A program made the position numbers and the translations under genes. Source: Metallyticus violacea (Eukaryota; Arthropoda; Insecta; Mantodea; Metallyticidae). Taken from it: a DNA stretch of 64,000 bases. Shown here piece after piece: positions 28,050 to 38,869 of the stretch. The stretch covers positions 72,645,501-72,709,500 of the forward strand of contig CM060831.1 in NCBI GenBank assembly GCA_030762175.1, read 5' to 3'. The notes under the pieces were generated by a model that saw only the letters and a program-made list of their open reading frames with translations, did no database searches and had not been told where the DNA came from. Position 1 is the stretch's first letter; the number at the start of each line of letters is the position of its first letter.

Positions 28050-28870
28050 CAGAACGTAAGATTTGGATATTTCCAGCTGAAGGTCGACCTGTAACATTGT
28101 ACTCTGGTAGTATTACGCGTTAAAGCGGCTGATGAGAGGTGTTGGTTGCAATGACTGTGTAGCTGGTCTTTTTCTTACACGTAATTGTGAAACAAAATGA
28201 AACGGTTATACATGCACATATCTAGCAGATGAAAAAATATTTTCCTGTAACTTTTAGCTGTGCGTCACATTATAGGAAACAAAACTGTCACCTCATCTTG
28301 TAAATCCACACTTCCCATTCCTACTGGTACTCAAGGACACGCTTTGGTTTCTTTGCCGCCTTCATGGGTCTTTGCCCTTTCCTTCTTCTCAGCTTGCCTG
28401 TTGCTGTAATGTCAGCAGTTTCGTGTTTCGCCAGAGAAGAGAAATAAACATCTTTGTTATCCTTCCAACTCACACAGCACATTTCTTGCAGACCATAACT
28501 CATAATTGCCACGTTTCAGTTTATTATGAGAAATATCAAGCGGCATATTCTTTTTATTTGCTCTGACGGTACCAACCGTGTTAGTTTTCCTGTCCGTTAG
28601 TCTTCTTAAGAGACCTGGAGACGAATAGCAGTTATTTAGATACAATGTGTGACCTCCATCTAACACATGTATAGTACAACATTTCTACTTACTGCAAGAC
28701 TAGATTCTGTCACAGTTGCACCTACATAAATTTTGAAGTACAAGCAATATCCAGGACTATATTCACAAATTTTGTAAACATTTATTCCAAATCTTGCACG
28801 TTTGGATCTATTGCTTTGCTCGTACGAGAGGCGACTACTGGATTTCATTTGTTTTTTTATTCAGAGTTAT
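28050..28870 (-). pseudogene. piggyBac-type transposase relic (DDE_Tnp_1_7)
   Basis: Reading down the minus strand, 28848-28660 gives NRSKRARFGINVYKICEY, then SPGYCLYFKIYVGA, the piggyBac motif SKRxRFGIKxYxLC...GYxxxFxIYxG. After a frame break, 28666-28457 gives LYLNNCYSSPGLLRRLTDRK, then NTVGTVRANKKNMP, matching LYxDNYYSSxxLxxxLxxxxTxxxGTVRxNRKxxP. The expected catalytic aspartate in (D)NYYSS is replaced by N-N. A third frame gives VSWKDNKDVYFSS, and after EYQ a further frame gives MGSVDLQDE at about 28318-28292, the MGGVDxxDxL motif. The tail continues with weak similarity to about 28050. Several frameshifts and the changed aspartate region make it dead. TTAA-flanked termini were not located. 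Confidence 0.85.
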
Positions 28871-28874
28871 GGCT

Positions 28875-29337
28875 TCTACAACTTTGCAGAAAAATGCTGA
28901 ATGACATGGCTAATCTAATTTAGCCTACAATTCCAATCACTTTGTTTCTTCTGCATTACAATGCCAGTATCTTCATTTGCCATTTCAAAATCAGAAAATT
29001 TGCTAAGTTCCCTGTCATTATTTAGGAGACATTCAAAAACGTTCTCAAATCTTATTTGGCATCATATCTCACTTCTTGCCTTGCCATTTTGGCTATAGTT
29101 GTTAGCAATACTTTGCAATGAAAGAGTAACTTTATAGAACATATAATGGATGACGAAACAAACCATTTATACTTCGAAGAACTAAATGTATTTGGTTGCA
29201 TTCTCATTTACTTTGAATGCAACTGCTGACTTAGAAATGCAAGTACATGCAGTTTTATTGATTAACGCAAACTTGCGAGCTGTGCTCGTCATATGATCTA
29301 TATGCCATTGCTACCTTATGCCAATACAGTCCGTATA
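28875..29337. other. Spacer, possibly further piggyBac-derived sequence
   Basis: Upstream, on the minus strand, of the piggyBac relic. It could contain the eroded N-terminal part, but no motif can be read. Confidence 0.35.
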
Positions 29338-29387
29338 TAATAATAATAATAATAAATAATAATCATAATAATAATAATAATAATGAC

Positions 29388-29440
<53 letters not shown>
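29338..29440 (+). repeat. (AAT)n microsatellite
   Basis: About 103 bp of AAT units with a few interruptions (an extra A, a CAT unit and a GAC unit). Confidence 0.95.
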
Positions 29441-29444
29441 GGTG

Positions 29445-31600
29445 TAACCAATATACATGGGTGTACATCAGAACATAGCTTGAATAAAATGTACGGAGAT
29501 TCAGGTAAACCGTTTAAATAAACTCCACGCTGAAAATTGTCTTCTATTTGTCTACTAGACAAGCCCCAATAACTTAATGTAAAGTCCCTTCATGCACAGG
29601 ATGAGAATTTTCTATTTTCGATGTATGCTATTTTGAAAGTTTATGTATCAGTTTCATCTATAAATCAAGCGACCTCTACTTTCATGAGTTTCATAAGAAA
29701 ATCTTTAGTAAACAAAACCGAACATGTTTTTCGTAATCAGTCACATCCAGTTCTTGAACACACCCTTAAAGTATGTGTTTTCTTTTTTTACTGCTCTTTG
29801 AAACTTTGAATCTTTGAAACTTAAGAATCTTAGCCACTAGGGAAACTCTTCATAATGACTTTGATGTTGACTCCAGTAACCACTGCTTTACATCATTTAC
29901 AGTTTCTTCAAGCAATTTGTGGCCTCCAAACATTGAGGGCAAAGATTTTATCTGTTGTCTCTAAATTTTTAACCATTTTCTATTCAACACTTTGGTGGTA
30001 CATGCCTTTCACCACTTACAGTCCAAAATATCAACTGGCATGCTTTAAATTAATCTATTTGCCAGCATTTAAGAACGATGAACACGCACTGTGCTAATTG
30101 TCACAACTGCCAAAATGCGGTTATGCTAAACATAGACAAATGAAAAGACAAGTGAATGAAGGTGTCTATTGCAAGGATTATTTAAATATCATACTTTTTA
30201 TAGACAGTAGTACCTATAGGGTCTCTAGTGAAAGAATTAAAAATCTAGATTTCCGCAAAAAGATCCGTAGAAAAGGAAAACTCTCACAGTCATCAGAGGT
30301 GAATTTGGGTCCTCTCTACGATAATGACCTACCATCTATAGTATCTGATGGAACGGTTTGCTGATGTTAATGTATCTTCTAATTTTGCATTCGTAGATGG
30401 CGACCTATTTGCTTTCGAGCTTGAAGAATTGTAGAGTATTAACAACTGATTCCAAATAGCTATTTCCTTTATCCTGCTATACCTGGAAGCCACTTCTACT
30501 TCTACTTCCAGAATGCATTCTCTGAACACTCAAATATTCCCCTTGGTACCTGTCACATTAATTTCTCTCCAACTTTTTATAATAATGTACAAGGTTCTCT
30601 ATTTTCATCACTATCAGCTGTCTAAAAGCGATATGCTTAATCTTGTCGATTGTCTGAAAGAAATGCAAAAAGCCAAAGCTGGGCAATGGGACGTTTTGTC
30701 AGCAAAGTCCTGAAGAAGCGACAGGCAGGGTCAGCAGTGATTCACTGCAAATAGTTAGCCATACAGGAAATTCACTGTTCATAAAGAAGTGGGGCTCACT
30801 AATAATTAACACTGACGAAACTAACAGGTAGTTTGTCAGGGAAAAAGTATTTATCTCAATTTATTATGAATGGTTTTACGTACGTTTCCCAAAAATGTTG
30901 TGTAGCCCTTTGAAAGGCACCTTTACTCTGATATTTGATACGGAACGGTAGGAAAAGCCAGGTTTTGGCTAGTTGTATGACCTGGTCCATATGCAAACGG
31001 CGAGTGGCGAACTATCGCGTTGAATTAAAGCCTCGTAAACAAAGCTGGCTCACTAAAGCACATGATTAATGCCCATACATGCGCTATCGGCTGTAGCTGC
31101 ACATTTTGCAGTCCTCTGTCGCTCATTTTCCACACATTCTTTTAAAACGTATATGCATTATAATTATCATAATCGTCATAATCATCCTGCAAAACAAATA
31201 TTTCCATGAAGTTGAAAAATGTTACTGTTTCATGTTGTACCAAAGGCTATAATGATGCGACTAACACGCACAATAACATTTCATAAGCCGCATTATCATA
31301 GCATTTTTAATTCAATAATTCTGCTTTATCATCGCAGGCCATGCATAGCTCTCTGAATTATGAATCGCTATATCGCAGATTATATCTCAAAGCCTTTTGT
31401 GGAAATGGCTTTCCCCCTTTTTTTAGCATTTTCCTGGTAGTTGTCATAATTATAGAACAGAACTATTAAGTCTGGTATATGACTTCAAACTGTCCATTAT
31501 GTCCTCCTAAACTGCTGGCACTACTGAACTAGAAAATAACGCAGCAATGTGCGGATTTTTTCTCATTAGTAGTAAAAGGAGGGTAGGAATTTTAACCTCG
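29445..31600. other. Spacer with unassigned open frames
   Basis: Frames at 29855-30097 (+), 30098-30364 (+), 30329-30529 (-) and 30513-30713 (+) lie close together. The plus frames have fairly ordinary amino-acid variety, but I recognise no motif and no splice structure. They may be remnants of an unrecognised mobile-element protein. Confidence 0.35.
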
Positions 31601-31608
31601 CAATGTTA

Positions 31609-31644
31609 TTAGCTTAGCTTAGCTTAGCTTAGCTTAGCTTAGCT
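31609..31644 (+). repeat. (TTAGC)n pentanucleotide tract
   Basis: Seven perfect TTAGC units (35 of 36 bases), one base different per unit from the telomere motif TTAGG. Confidence 0.95.
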
Positions 31645-31661
31645 AGACAAGTAACAAGTTT

Positions 31662-31830
31662 AGCAGAATGTCGCAGGCGGTAACGCTTGGGATTCGTATT
31701 CAGAAGGACCCGGGTTCAAATCCCTCATGGCCGGCCTATAGGACCTTGGATTATTTTGTAGTTTCGCTTAGGCAAAGGGATAGATTTTTCCTTTGCATGA
31801 ACTTTCCGCTCTCGCATTTTATTCAATAGT
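31662..31830 (+). repeat. SINE family D copy (tRNA-headed)
   Basis: The head reads GGTAACGCTTGGGATTCGTA, then GGACCCGGGTTCAAATCCCT, matching the minus-strand copy at 24.95 kb (ATACGCTTGGGACTCGTATT, GTCCTGGGTTCAAATCC). The body GTAGTTTCGCTTAGGCAAAG is weakly similar. The TTAGC tract lies only about 17 bases upstream. Confidence 0.55.
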
Positions 31831-32065
31831 TTTGAGTTGGCGAGGTGGTTGGTGCTATGTGTGGCGTGGCAGCGTCCCGGATCCGCCGGCGTTGGAGAGC
31901 TCATTGTTAGGAACTCAATATACGTATATCCCTCACCGTCGCTGATCTTCCGCTATCTACCTCAAGCACTCTTCCCGGAGGTGCCACTATTGGAGGCGCT
32001 CTTGAGTAAGGCTGAAACACCAAAAATTCCTCCAATCCAAGAGTGGAAAAATAAGAAAATGAAAT
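31831..32065. other. GC-richer island of unknown origin
   Basis: About 230 bp markedly richer in G and C than its surroundings, open on both strands (31837-32067 + and 31907-32161 -). It follows the SINE directly and may be its continuation or another inserted repeat. No coding motif is recognised. Confidence 0.35.
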
Positions 32066-32069
32066 AAGA

Positions 32070-33145
32070 TTTTGGTTCCCATTAATCAACGGACACATTG
32101 TTACCAATATAGGCAAATAGGACAAGATTATGAAATAATTAAATGGGTTAATAACAAGCAAGATCTAATTAACTTATAGAACAATGGGCCTTTTTAAATA
32201 GACATCTACAGAATAGTTGATATTATCACTGATCATACGCGGTATACTTTCTTTTGATTATGATCCTCATAAATTATAAACTTAACAGTTTATGAAATAA
32301 AACCACTTAAAAATGAACATACTATTTTAGGCAGGAATATGCTTATAATGCCCAGCTTTTGTCCATTTATTTTCGGCACTCTGCAAAATAACCCACTCAT
32401 TAATCGTCGTTGAGAAATAGAGACAACTTCCAATTTGAGATAAAAATGCAAAGAAATTTAGTTAGGAGCCACAAAGTCATAATTAAAGCTTTTCTTGGTT
32501 CCCATTTTACATAAAGAAACCCTTACTACTCGCATATGGACTCTAGACTCTGGCAAAGCTGTTGACAATATAACTACCTTTTTTACAGACGTGATACACA
32601 AAAGTATGGACAACCAAGATTGGGCTATTTAACTATCCGTTCTCAAAACGTTGTCGTATAAGGCTTTTATTTTATTAATTTGTTAATTTATATCCAGAGC
32701 ATTAGCACCATTGAATGGTGACCATAATCGGCAACTTGGAGTGTGCTTACTCATAATAAAATGCCTCACAGCTAATCAGCTGTTCCCATAAACCATCCTG
32801 TATAAACCTTTTGCTGAAAATAATCAGACAATTTACCCTGATCCACCGATGAGGTATGATAAAATCCTCTATTCATTTTCATAATTTTAAATTAAAATGT
32901 TTCACAAGGTGAAGTTTTAAAAAATAGTATAATAAATAATTAGAAACTAAAGAAAACCTATGGTTCTTTACAAAATAATTTAATAGCATCTCCAAAGGCT
33001 GTAATATACCTAGGCCTTAAATAAAGCATATATAGATAAAAAGCTAAATAAAAAAAACATAAAAACAAATTCCTATTATTATTATTATTATTATTATTGA
33101 AATTTTTATCGTAACCTAATGAAATGATGAAAAGTTAACTAGTGT
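32070..33145. other. AT-rich spacer
   Basis: No gene. A short (TAT)n run occurs at 33074-33098. Confidence 0.55.
33074..33098 (+). repeat. (TAT)n microsatellite
   Basis: Twenty-five bases of pure TAT/ATT repeat. Confidence 0.9.
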
Positions 33146-33154
33146 TCAACTAGT

Positions 33155-33352
33155 GGACACCGATGATACATGAGATGAAATGATAAATTGCGACGAAATT
33201 TTTTCCACACTTAAGTTAAGGGTAGTTTCCAGGCATTTACCATTGCTGGGGACTGAATAAAACCTGGAACAAAACTCAGTTAAGGAAGAGGTTTATGGCG
33301 GAAATCGAACACCAGACCTCCCGTTCATGATACCATGCCTTAATGACCTTGA
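33155..33352 (-). repeat. SINE family B copy, diverged
   Basis: It shares with the copies at 36.6, 49.1 and 51.5 kb the plus-strand words GATGATACATGAGATGAAATG, GGCATTTACCATT, CTCAGTTAAGGAAG and CAGACCTCCCGTTCA, in the same order. The tRNA-like head at the high-coordinate end is eroded (CCTTAATGACCTTGATAC in place of CCTTAACGACCTCGGCC). Confidence 0.7.
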
Positions 33353-33359
33353 TACATGA

Positions 33360-35380
33360 AATTATTTCACTAGCACCTGTTCGTATGCTATTCATTTTTA
33401 AACGTATTTTTATTTGTAAAAATTCTAAAACATTTTAATATTTAAATGTACATTAAAAAAACAAAAAATACGTTGCACTTTATATGTTATAGCATTATAT
33501 AAAATAAACACATAAGTTATATTTATACAGATTAAAGACTAGAATTATACGTTTTAAAGCATAGAATTGCTTATAGAAGTGCCTTACTAATGGATAGTAA
33601 CAATAATAACCCATAATATAGTAAATATATTGACAGGATTACCACTTTATACACAAAAAATTAACTGATTAATATTTCAGTTTAATAAATTAAAAACTGC
33701 ATATTTTAGAAATCTCACCTATGTGTGTTCCTATAACGTCAGAGCAAAAGTAATATTAATATATTAACTCCATTAGTTATTGTCCTTATTTGATAGCGAG
33801 GAGTATAAGCTAATTGCTTGTAAGGAAACAGCTAGTCTGCCATCTGTCACATTATCAGCTACACTTTTATGCTTAATTCACATGCAATGTATAGATAATA
33901 CTAATCAAAAATAGTCTGTGATGGATGTCCTTGATTTGGAAATACAACATATTAGACCGCCTATAGAATCACACCTACAGTATACAGTCCACAATGTACA
34001 TATATCGCGAGAAGACCAATGCAACCATAGCAGCAATAAATAACATAGAAACAAAATGCTGCATAGAAACAACTAACTATATATTTACTTATCGGTGTCT
34101 CAAAATTCCAAGACGAACTGTTGAAGTACAAACTATTCCTTGAGTCAATTTAAAGCATTTCATATGCAACAAAATTAAAAATGTTTGCAATATGGGCAAC
34201 TTAAAGCTGATAAAGATAAACTTTTTGTTATTGTGAGTTTTTGCTAGCACTAAAGAAATTACTCAACCTAGTAGGAGCACTTTTCAAAGAACTTCGCTAG
34301 TGAAAATAATAAAACGTCTTTGTATATCGTTCTAATAACTGCACACTGTTTTTAAATATGCTTTTATTTGGTTATGGTACTCAGAAATGCTTTCAGAATT
34401 CATAATGCATGTAAATAACTCTGTTGAATTTTCTCTCAGTGATACATTGTTACAACAATTTTGTAATAAATTATTATTGATTTTCAGTTGTTATGATGCC
34501 ACCCACCACTATCTCTAGACTTACAATTGAAATATTTCTACATCTTGAGTGTGGTCAAGATTTTCTCCGAAACATAAAATTTAAAAAATGTAATTTAAGC
34601 CTTTTGTAATTTCCATAAAATTAAATAACTGGTTCTAAAGTACGGTTAGGTGTTCAGAGGCTTTGAGCAATGCATTAATGAAACAAGTACTGTTTTATAC
34701 AATCAAGTTTTGGGGTTTTTTGTAAAGCTCTGTATTTTAGAATATAATGTTATAAAGTGATAAAAATAGTGTAACTTTGAAGCGGTAAAACAATAAAAAG
34801 TTATTTAAGTAAACTAATATTTCAGATTATATATTATCGAATTAAATAATGAAGGTATTTTAAAGATATAAAAACGTGTAATCTTCCACCAAACAAAATA
34901 TATTTTCACTTACTGACTATTATATTAACTCCAAAATGCTCTTTGGATGAATGTTAATTATAAACGAAAATATAATATTTACAATATACAATATTAAGAA
35001 ATTAGTACAGAAACCTATAGTAAAAACCACTACCTTCACTGTTCGCTTATTACAAAACTAGTTCTTTTCCAAGACATCTCATCAATAAAGAATTTCTCTT
35101 TGCTAATATTTTAAATAATTTCAAAGAACATAAAGCACTTTGTGGCGCATTTTAAAACATGAATAAAAATGTACATTACCAATTGGCTGACTTAAAGCAA
35201 TCTTCAGGCAGTTGTGTCGTCACTTACCTAGAAAGAAAATAAATATTATTAAATAAAGACCAAATGTTACATTAATCACACAAAAAGTTCGTTTAACGTG
35301 CTATCAGGTCTTAACTGCTTATAGCATAAAATTATAGAACATAGTCATAAGCTGCAAGAGATAAATGGTGTAACAATTAA
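33360..35380. other. AT-rich sequence, no gene seen
   Basis: Very AT-rich with no open frame above 60 codons in most of it, and no recognised repeat. Confidence 0.6.
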
Positions 35381-35381
35381 A

Positions 35382-36623
35382 GCCCTCTATTACACAAGGT
35401 ATGGACACGCTCCATTTTGGGCCTAACCGTCTGTAACTCCCATAAGACTACGTGTTAAGTTTCTGTCGTTTTACTCGATTGTCATACAGTTAATTCTTAA
35501 AATATTTGTGTTATACTGTTGAATGATACCTTCTGCGTCTGCTCATGATGTTCATTTTGTAATAGAAGACCTAGATCAGACAGAAATGCATAATTTTGAG
35601 ACTATGTCAGTTATAGTTACGGCACTTTCGTCTAGTACCACAGCCGAACTCAGCGGCCAATGACGGGTCATTTGCCGGTAGAGGAAAAGGCTGTCATCGG
35701 TTAAAACAGAAATTGCAATATTAAATGTAGGCCTTATTAATTACACCCTTTTAACAGGTGAAACTTATAAGACTTTCTCGTTTTATTTTGCTATTGGCTA
35801 CTTAATTCATTTTATTAGTGTGACATAAACTGTATAAGGCCTACCGTTAAACTGTCAGTTAAGAATGAATTATAAGAATTATAAGGCTTAGAGGGCTTCC
35901 TACCAAATGAAATTTAGAACAAAAACTTTAAATAGATCAACATTTCTCTGCTCTAAATGGATCCAATGAGAATGACTGTGGCAACCAGAAACCTATATTT
36001 TTAATTGATATATGAAAACAAGAGATAAATAAACTAATTTTAACTATTCATAATCCAAAATCTGCACTTTCTGTTTCATTTCTTCCAATTATGAACATGC
36101 ATTTAGTTATCTTACTGTAGTATGTTGCATTTTTAAATCATTTTTTCTGCAATAGTGGCATTGCAAATGAACAACATGACTGTGACAAACTATTTTATTT
36201 GAAAAATTCAAAACACCTTCACAAATGACATGCATTCATTTAATTTCGGAAAGCTATGGTAAATGTATTCAAGAATAAGCTCAGAGTATACTGCAATACA
36301 GTAATAATATTGTAAGTATAACGCACTTAGTATCAGTCACTGCTAAATACAACAGAGCCATGTTGACAAATATTTTATTACATCACATTAAGTTATTTTG
36401 AATGCAGTTTACATGCCAAATTAAACCTTGAAAGCGATATAACGACGCCTTTCTTTCCTTGAGTTGTACAACTAAATGTACACAACATCCAGGCTTATTA
36501 ACTAAATTAAAACAAATTGTAAGAATCTTGTGCATATAAGCATATGGCTGGCGAACCAATCACGAAGCTCGGTTGTCGGCAAATTTCGCCGCAAAGCGAG
36601 TCCATACTTGTATAATAGAGGGC
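35382..36623. mobile_element. Non-autonomous DNA transposon with terminal inverted repeats
   Basis: The left end GCCCTCTATTACACAAGGTA and the right end, reverse-complemented as GCCCTCTATTATACAAGTAT, match nearly perfectly. The similarity continues through TATGGAC and CGCT for about 30 bp (35382-35411 with 36595-36623). The 1.24-kb interior has no open reading frame of note, so the element would depend on a transposase made elsewhere. TTAA at 35377-35380 and TTAG at 36625-36628 lie two bases outside the repeats and might be an eroded TTAA target duplication, which with the CCCT start would suggest a piggyBac-like origin. That assignment is an inference; the inverted repeats are seen. Confidence 0.65.
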
Positions 36624-36624
36624 G

Positions 36625-36845
36625 TTAGTAGCTCTGATGATACATGAGTGAAATGAATATTGGGAAAGGATTTATTTTTAAGGAAGGAACCGTTTTAGGC
36701 CTAAGTTTAGGGTACCTGCGCGGCATTTGCCATTTATGAGGAATGAGAAAAACCTCAGTCAGGGAGGACGGTCCTGGTAGGATTCGAACTCCAGACCTCC
36801 CGTTCACGAATCCGCACTTTAACGACCTCGGCCACCCGTGGCGGT
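36625..36845 (-). repeat. SINE family B copy
   Basis: The minus strand begins with a tRNA-like head at 36845 reading ACGGGTGGCCGAGGTCGTTA, then GGAGTTCGAATCC, i.e. an A box of serine/leucine-tRNA type and a B box. The body follows as CTGACTGAGGTTTTTCTCAT, AAATGGCAAATGCCG and GTACCCTAAACTTAGG. It abuts the right end of the 35.4-kb transposon, and its 3' end is shorter than that of the copies at 49.1 and 51.5 kb. Confidence 0.85.
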
Positions 36846-36849
36846 CATT

Positions 36850-37675
36850 TAATCATAGGCAAAACACAAAAACAGAACATACAACATACCAGCATAACAT
36901 TTCTTAAATAAAATGTTCAAAATGCCTTCCCTAGCATTGGTACATATATCACCAGCCCGCAGTCGTTTTGAATCTCTGATGCACTAACGTATTTCTAGAG
37001 AACTGATATTGTTTCGTAGCTTTCCACAATACCGGCACGATGACTTTACATCTTGTACCGGGTTTGATGCAAAAGAGCTTTCAAATGCTGGTACATTCTG
37101 TTCCTGTGTGTTTTCCATGATTAATATACTATGAAGAGTTGTAGAAAATGAGTTCTAACATAGAAATAAAGCGTTTCAAGACCAATGTGCATATAAAATA
37201 TTTTCTTCTTTTGCATGTGAGGAATGTGTCCTGAAAGTTTGGCTGTACCTTATTGTTACACCCGGTATAATCTTGATGAGGATTCTGTGTATTAACAAAG
37301 ACAAAAGCCATAAAGCATGGGAATAACTAGAAGACTTGACACAATCCAAGTCGATTGTGGATATTCAAATTAAAAGAGCAGTCCATGAGACGCTATTCAG
37401 AATATGTACAGAGGTACAAAGGGTTGCATAAATTTAGGAAAAAGGAGATTAAAATAATAGCTGCAAGTAAAGATATCAGACAAGATTCTAGTTCATTAAT
37501 ATACATGTACAGGTATAGACGAATAGACAATTAATTTAAAAACCAATTTTTCGCGAAGCATCAAGGGATTGTAAGTCCATATATAATACCTAAATGATAA
37601 TTTTCTTTTTCGTCGGATTGCGAATGATTCCCAGTCTAATACTTTAATCATTTTGAACAAAATGTCTACACCCTT
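36850..37675. other. Spacer, no gene seen
   Basis: No recognisable motif. It may include the eroded 3' part of the LINE that follows on the minus strand. Confidence 0.45.
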
Positions 37676-37679
37676 TTAT

Positions 37680-38860
37680 GGACTTAGTTATGCTTCTCTG
37701 AGCTTTCTCCAGGGCATCTACGCGGCTTAGCCTCTAACGATTACGGCAATAATGGTCGCATAAACGACACAAAAGTACTTAAACTTTGCGCTATTTTTAT
37801 ATAGTACTTTCATAATAAAGTGCATAGCTCTTCACCCTTTTTGACAGTTGTGTTTGCGTTTTCATCCCATCCAAAATCCCAAATTACTAGACAAACACAT
37901 ACCTAATAAGTATTTACAACAATTTACCTGCGGAATCTTTTCACTGCCTAGATCGTAATTTAGTCACATTCTGTTTGTTTTACAGAACACTGTAGATTTA
38001 TTTTCATTTTATTTTTAGGGGCTACTTGTGAACTTCATTTAGATCATTTTGTAAAGTGAATCCATCCAAATTATTCATAATTTGTGTAGATAATGCATAC
38101 TTTACTCCAACTGCGGAAGGCTTATCATACATACAGATAAGAAAATGAAGTGCTACAAGATCAAAACTTTGCGGCACCCTAAAAGTCAAATATCCAACTG
38201 AAGACATTTCATTTACGACTCTGATCTTTTGTGTTCTCCCTTCCCGAATATCCGAATCCAATGGACTATCAGCTTATCTAAAGCTATGCTGCCCAACTTT
38301 CAAAATAGGAAATCATGGGAGATGTCATCAAAAGCTTTCGAAATCTCATGGGACACCATGTCAAAAGCTTTCGAAAAATCTCATGCGACACCGCGTCAAA
38401 AACTTTCGCAAAATCTCATGACAGACCTCGTCAAAAGCTTTCGAAATCTGATTGGACACTACGTCAAAAACTTCCGCAAAATCAATGGGGCACTACGTCA
38501 AAAACATTTTCAAAAATCTCATGGGACACCACGTCAAAAGCTTTCTCAAAATCTCATGGGACACCACGTCAAAAGCTTTCGCAAAAACTATGGCCACCGC
38601 GCCTTCTGTCCCTTTTCACCTTCCAGATTTTCGTCAATGATAATTTAGTTCTCGTACGAGTACCCAGTTCTGAAGCCACACGAACCAATTTTTTTCCCTA
38701 AGTCCTCGCGAATATATTCTGCCACTAGTTGTTCCATTAGCCTACACACAACAAAATTCAGATTAACTGGCCAATATTTGTTACGTTCTTCCTTATTTCC
38801 CGCCGATACTACGGCAGTGGTCCAGCATAGTGCAATTATTTATGAACATGTTAAATAGCC
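37680..38860 (-). pseudogene. Non-LTR retrotransposon (LINE) reverse-transcriptase relic
   Basis: Read down the minus strand, the start of a LINE reverse transcriptase appears at about 38790 as YWPVNLNFVVCRLMEQLVAE, then YIREDLG and GFRTGYSYEN, matching NYRPVSLTSVVCKLMExxI...GFRxGYSCxxQ. The next block, KAFDVVSHEIL (first catalytic aspartate, motif A), has been multiplied into a 35-bp minisatellite, listed separately. Past it come ISHDFLF, SSVGYLTFRVPQS (eroded VTSGVPQGSVLGP), LHFLICMYDKPSAVGVKYAL (LFLIYINDLPS...), then NLDGFTLQNDLNEVHKW-like residues. The FADD catalytic box is not recognisable. Near 37725 ALEKAQRSITKSI matches the LExVQRRAT block after the reverse transcriptase. CR1- or Jockey-like clade is likely. 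The element is dead, 5'-truncated and lacks a visible endonuclease. Confidence 0.8.
38314..38603 (+). repeat. 35-bp minisatellite, 8 units, inside LINE motif A
   Basis: Eight tandem units of 33-36 bp. The word TCAAAA recurs at 38328, 38361, 38396, 38431, 38464, 38498, 38534 and 38569. Typical plus-strand unit words are TCAAAAGCTTTCGAAAATCT and CATGGGACACCACG. On the minus strand a unit encodes KAFDVVSHEIL, the motif A region of LINE reverse transcriptases. A 35-bp unit is not a multiple of three, so successive units change frame. The serine/histidine/lysine-rich plus-strand frames over it are artefacts. Confidence 0.92.
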
Positions 38861-38869
38861 TAATAAGGT

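Noticed and set aside
29311..29562. Tyrosine-rich protein on the minus strand
   Set aside because: Translation of the AAT microsatellite.
36770..36845. Serine/leucine tRNA gene on the minus strand
   Set aside because: It is the head of SINE family B, repeated at four other places with the same downstream body.
38314..38603. CRISPR array
   Set aside because: The units are contiguous tandem repeats with no unique spacers, and the context is an insect-type LINE relic.
38229..38701. Three plus-strand frames rich in SKAF/KSFRN and HHVK repeats
   Set aside because: They translate the antisense of the 35-bp minisatellite; the meaningful reading is the LINE motif on the minus strand.
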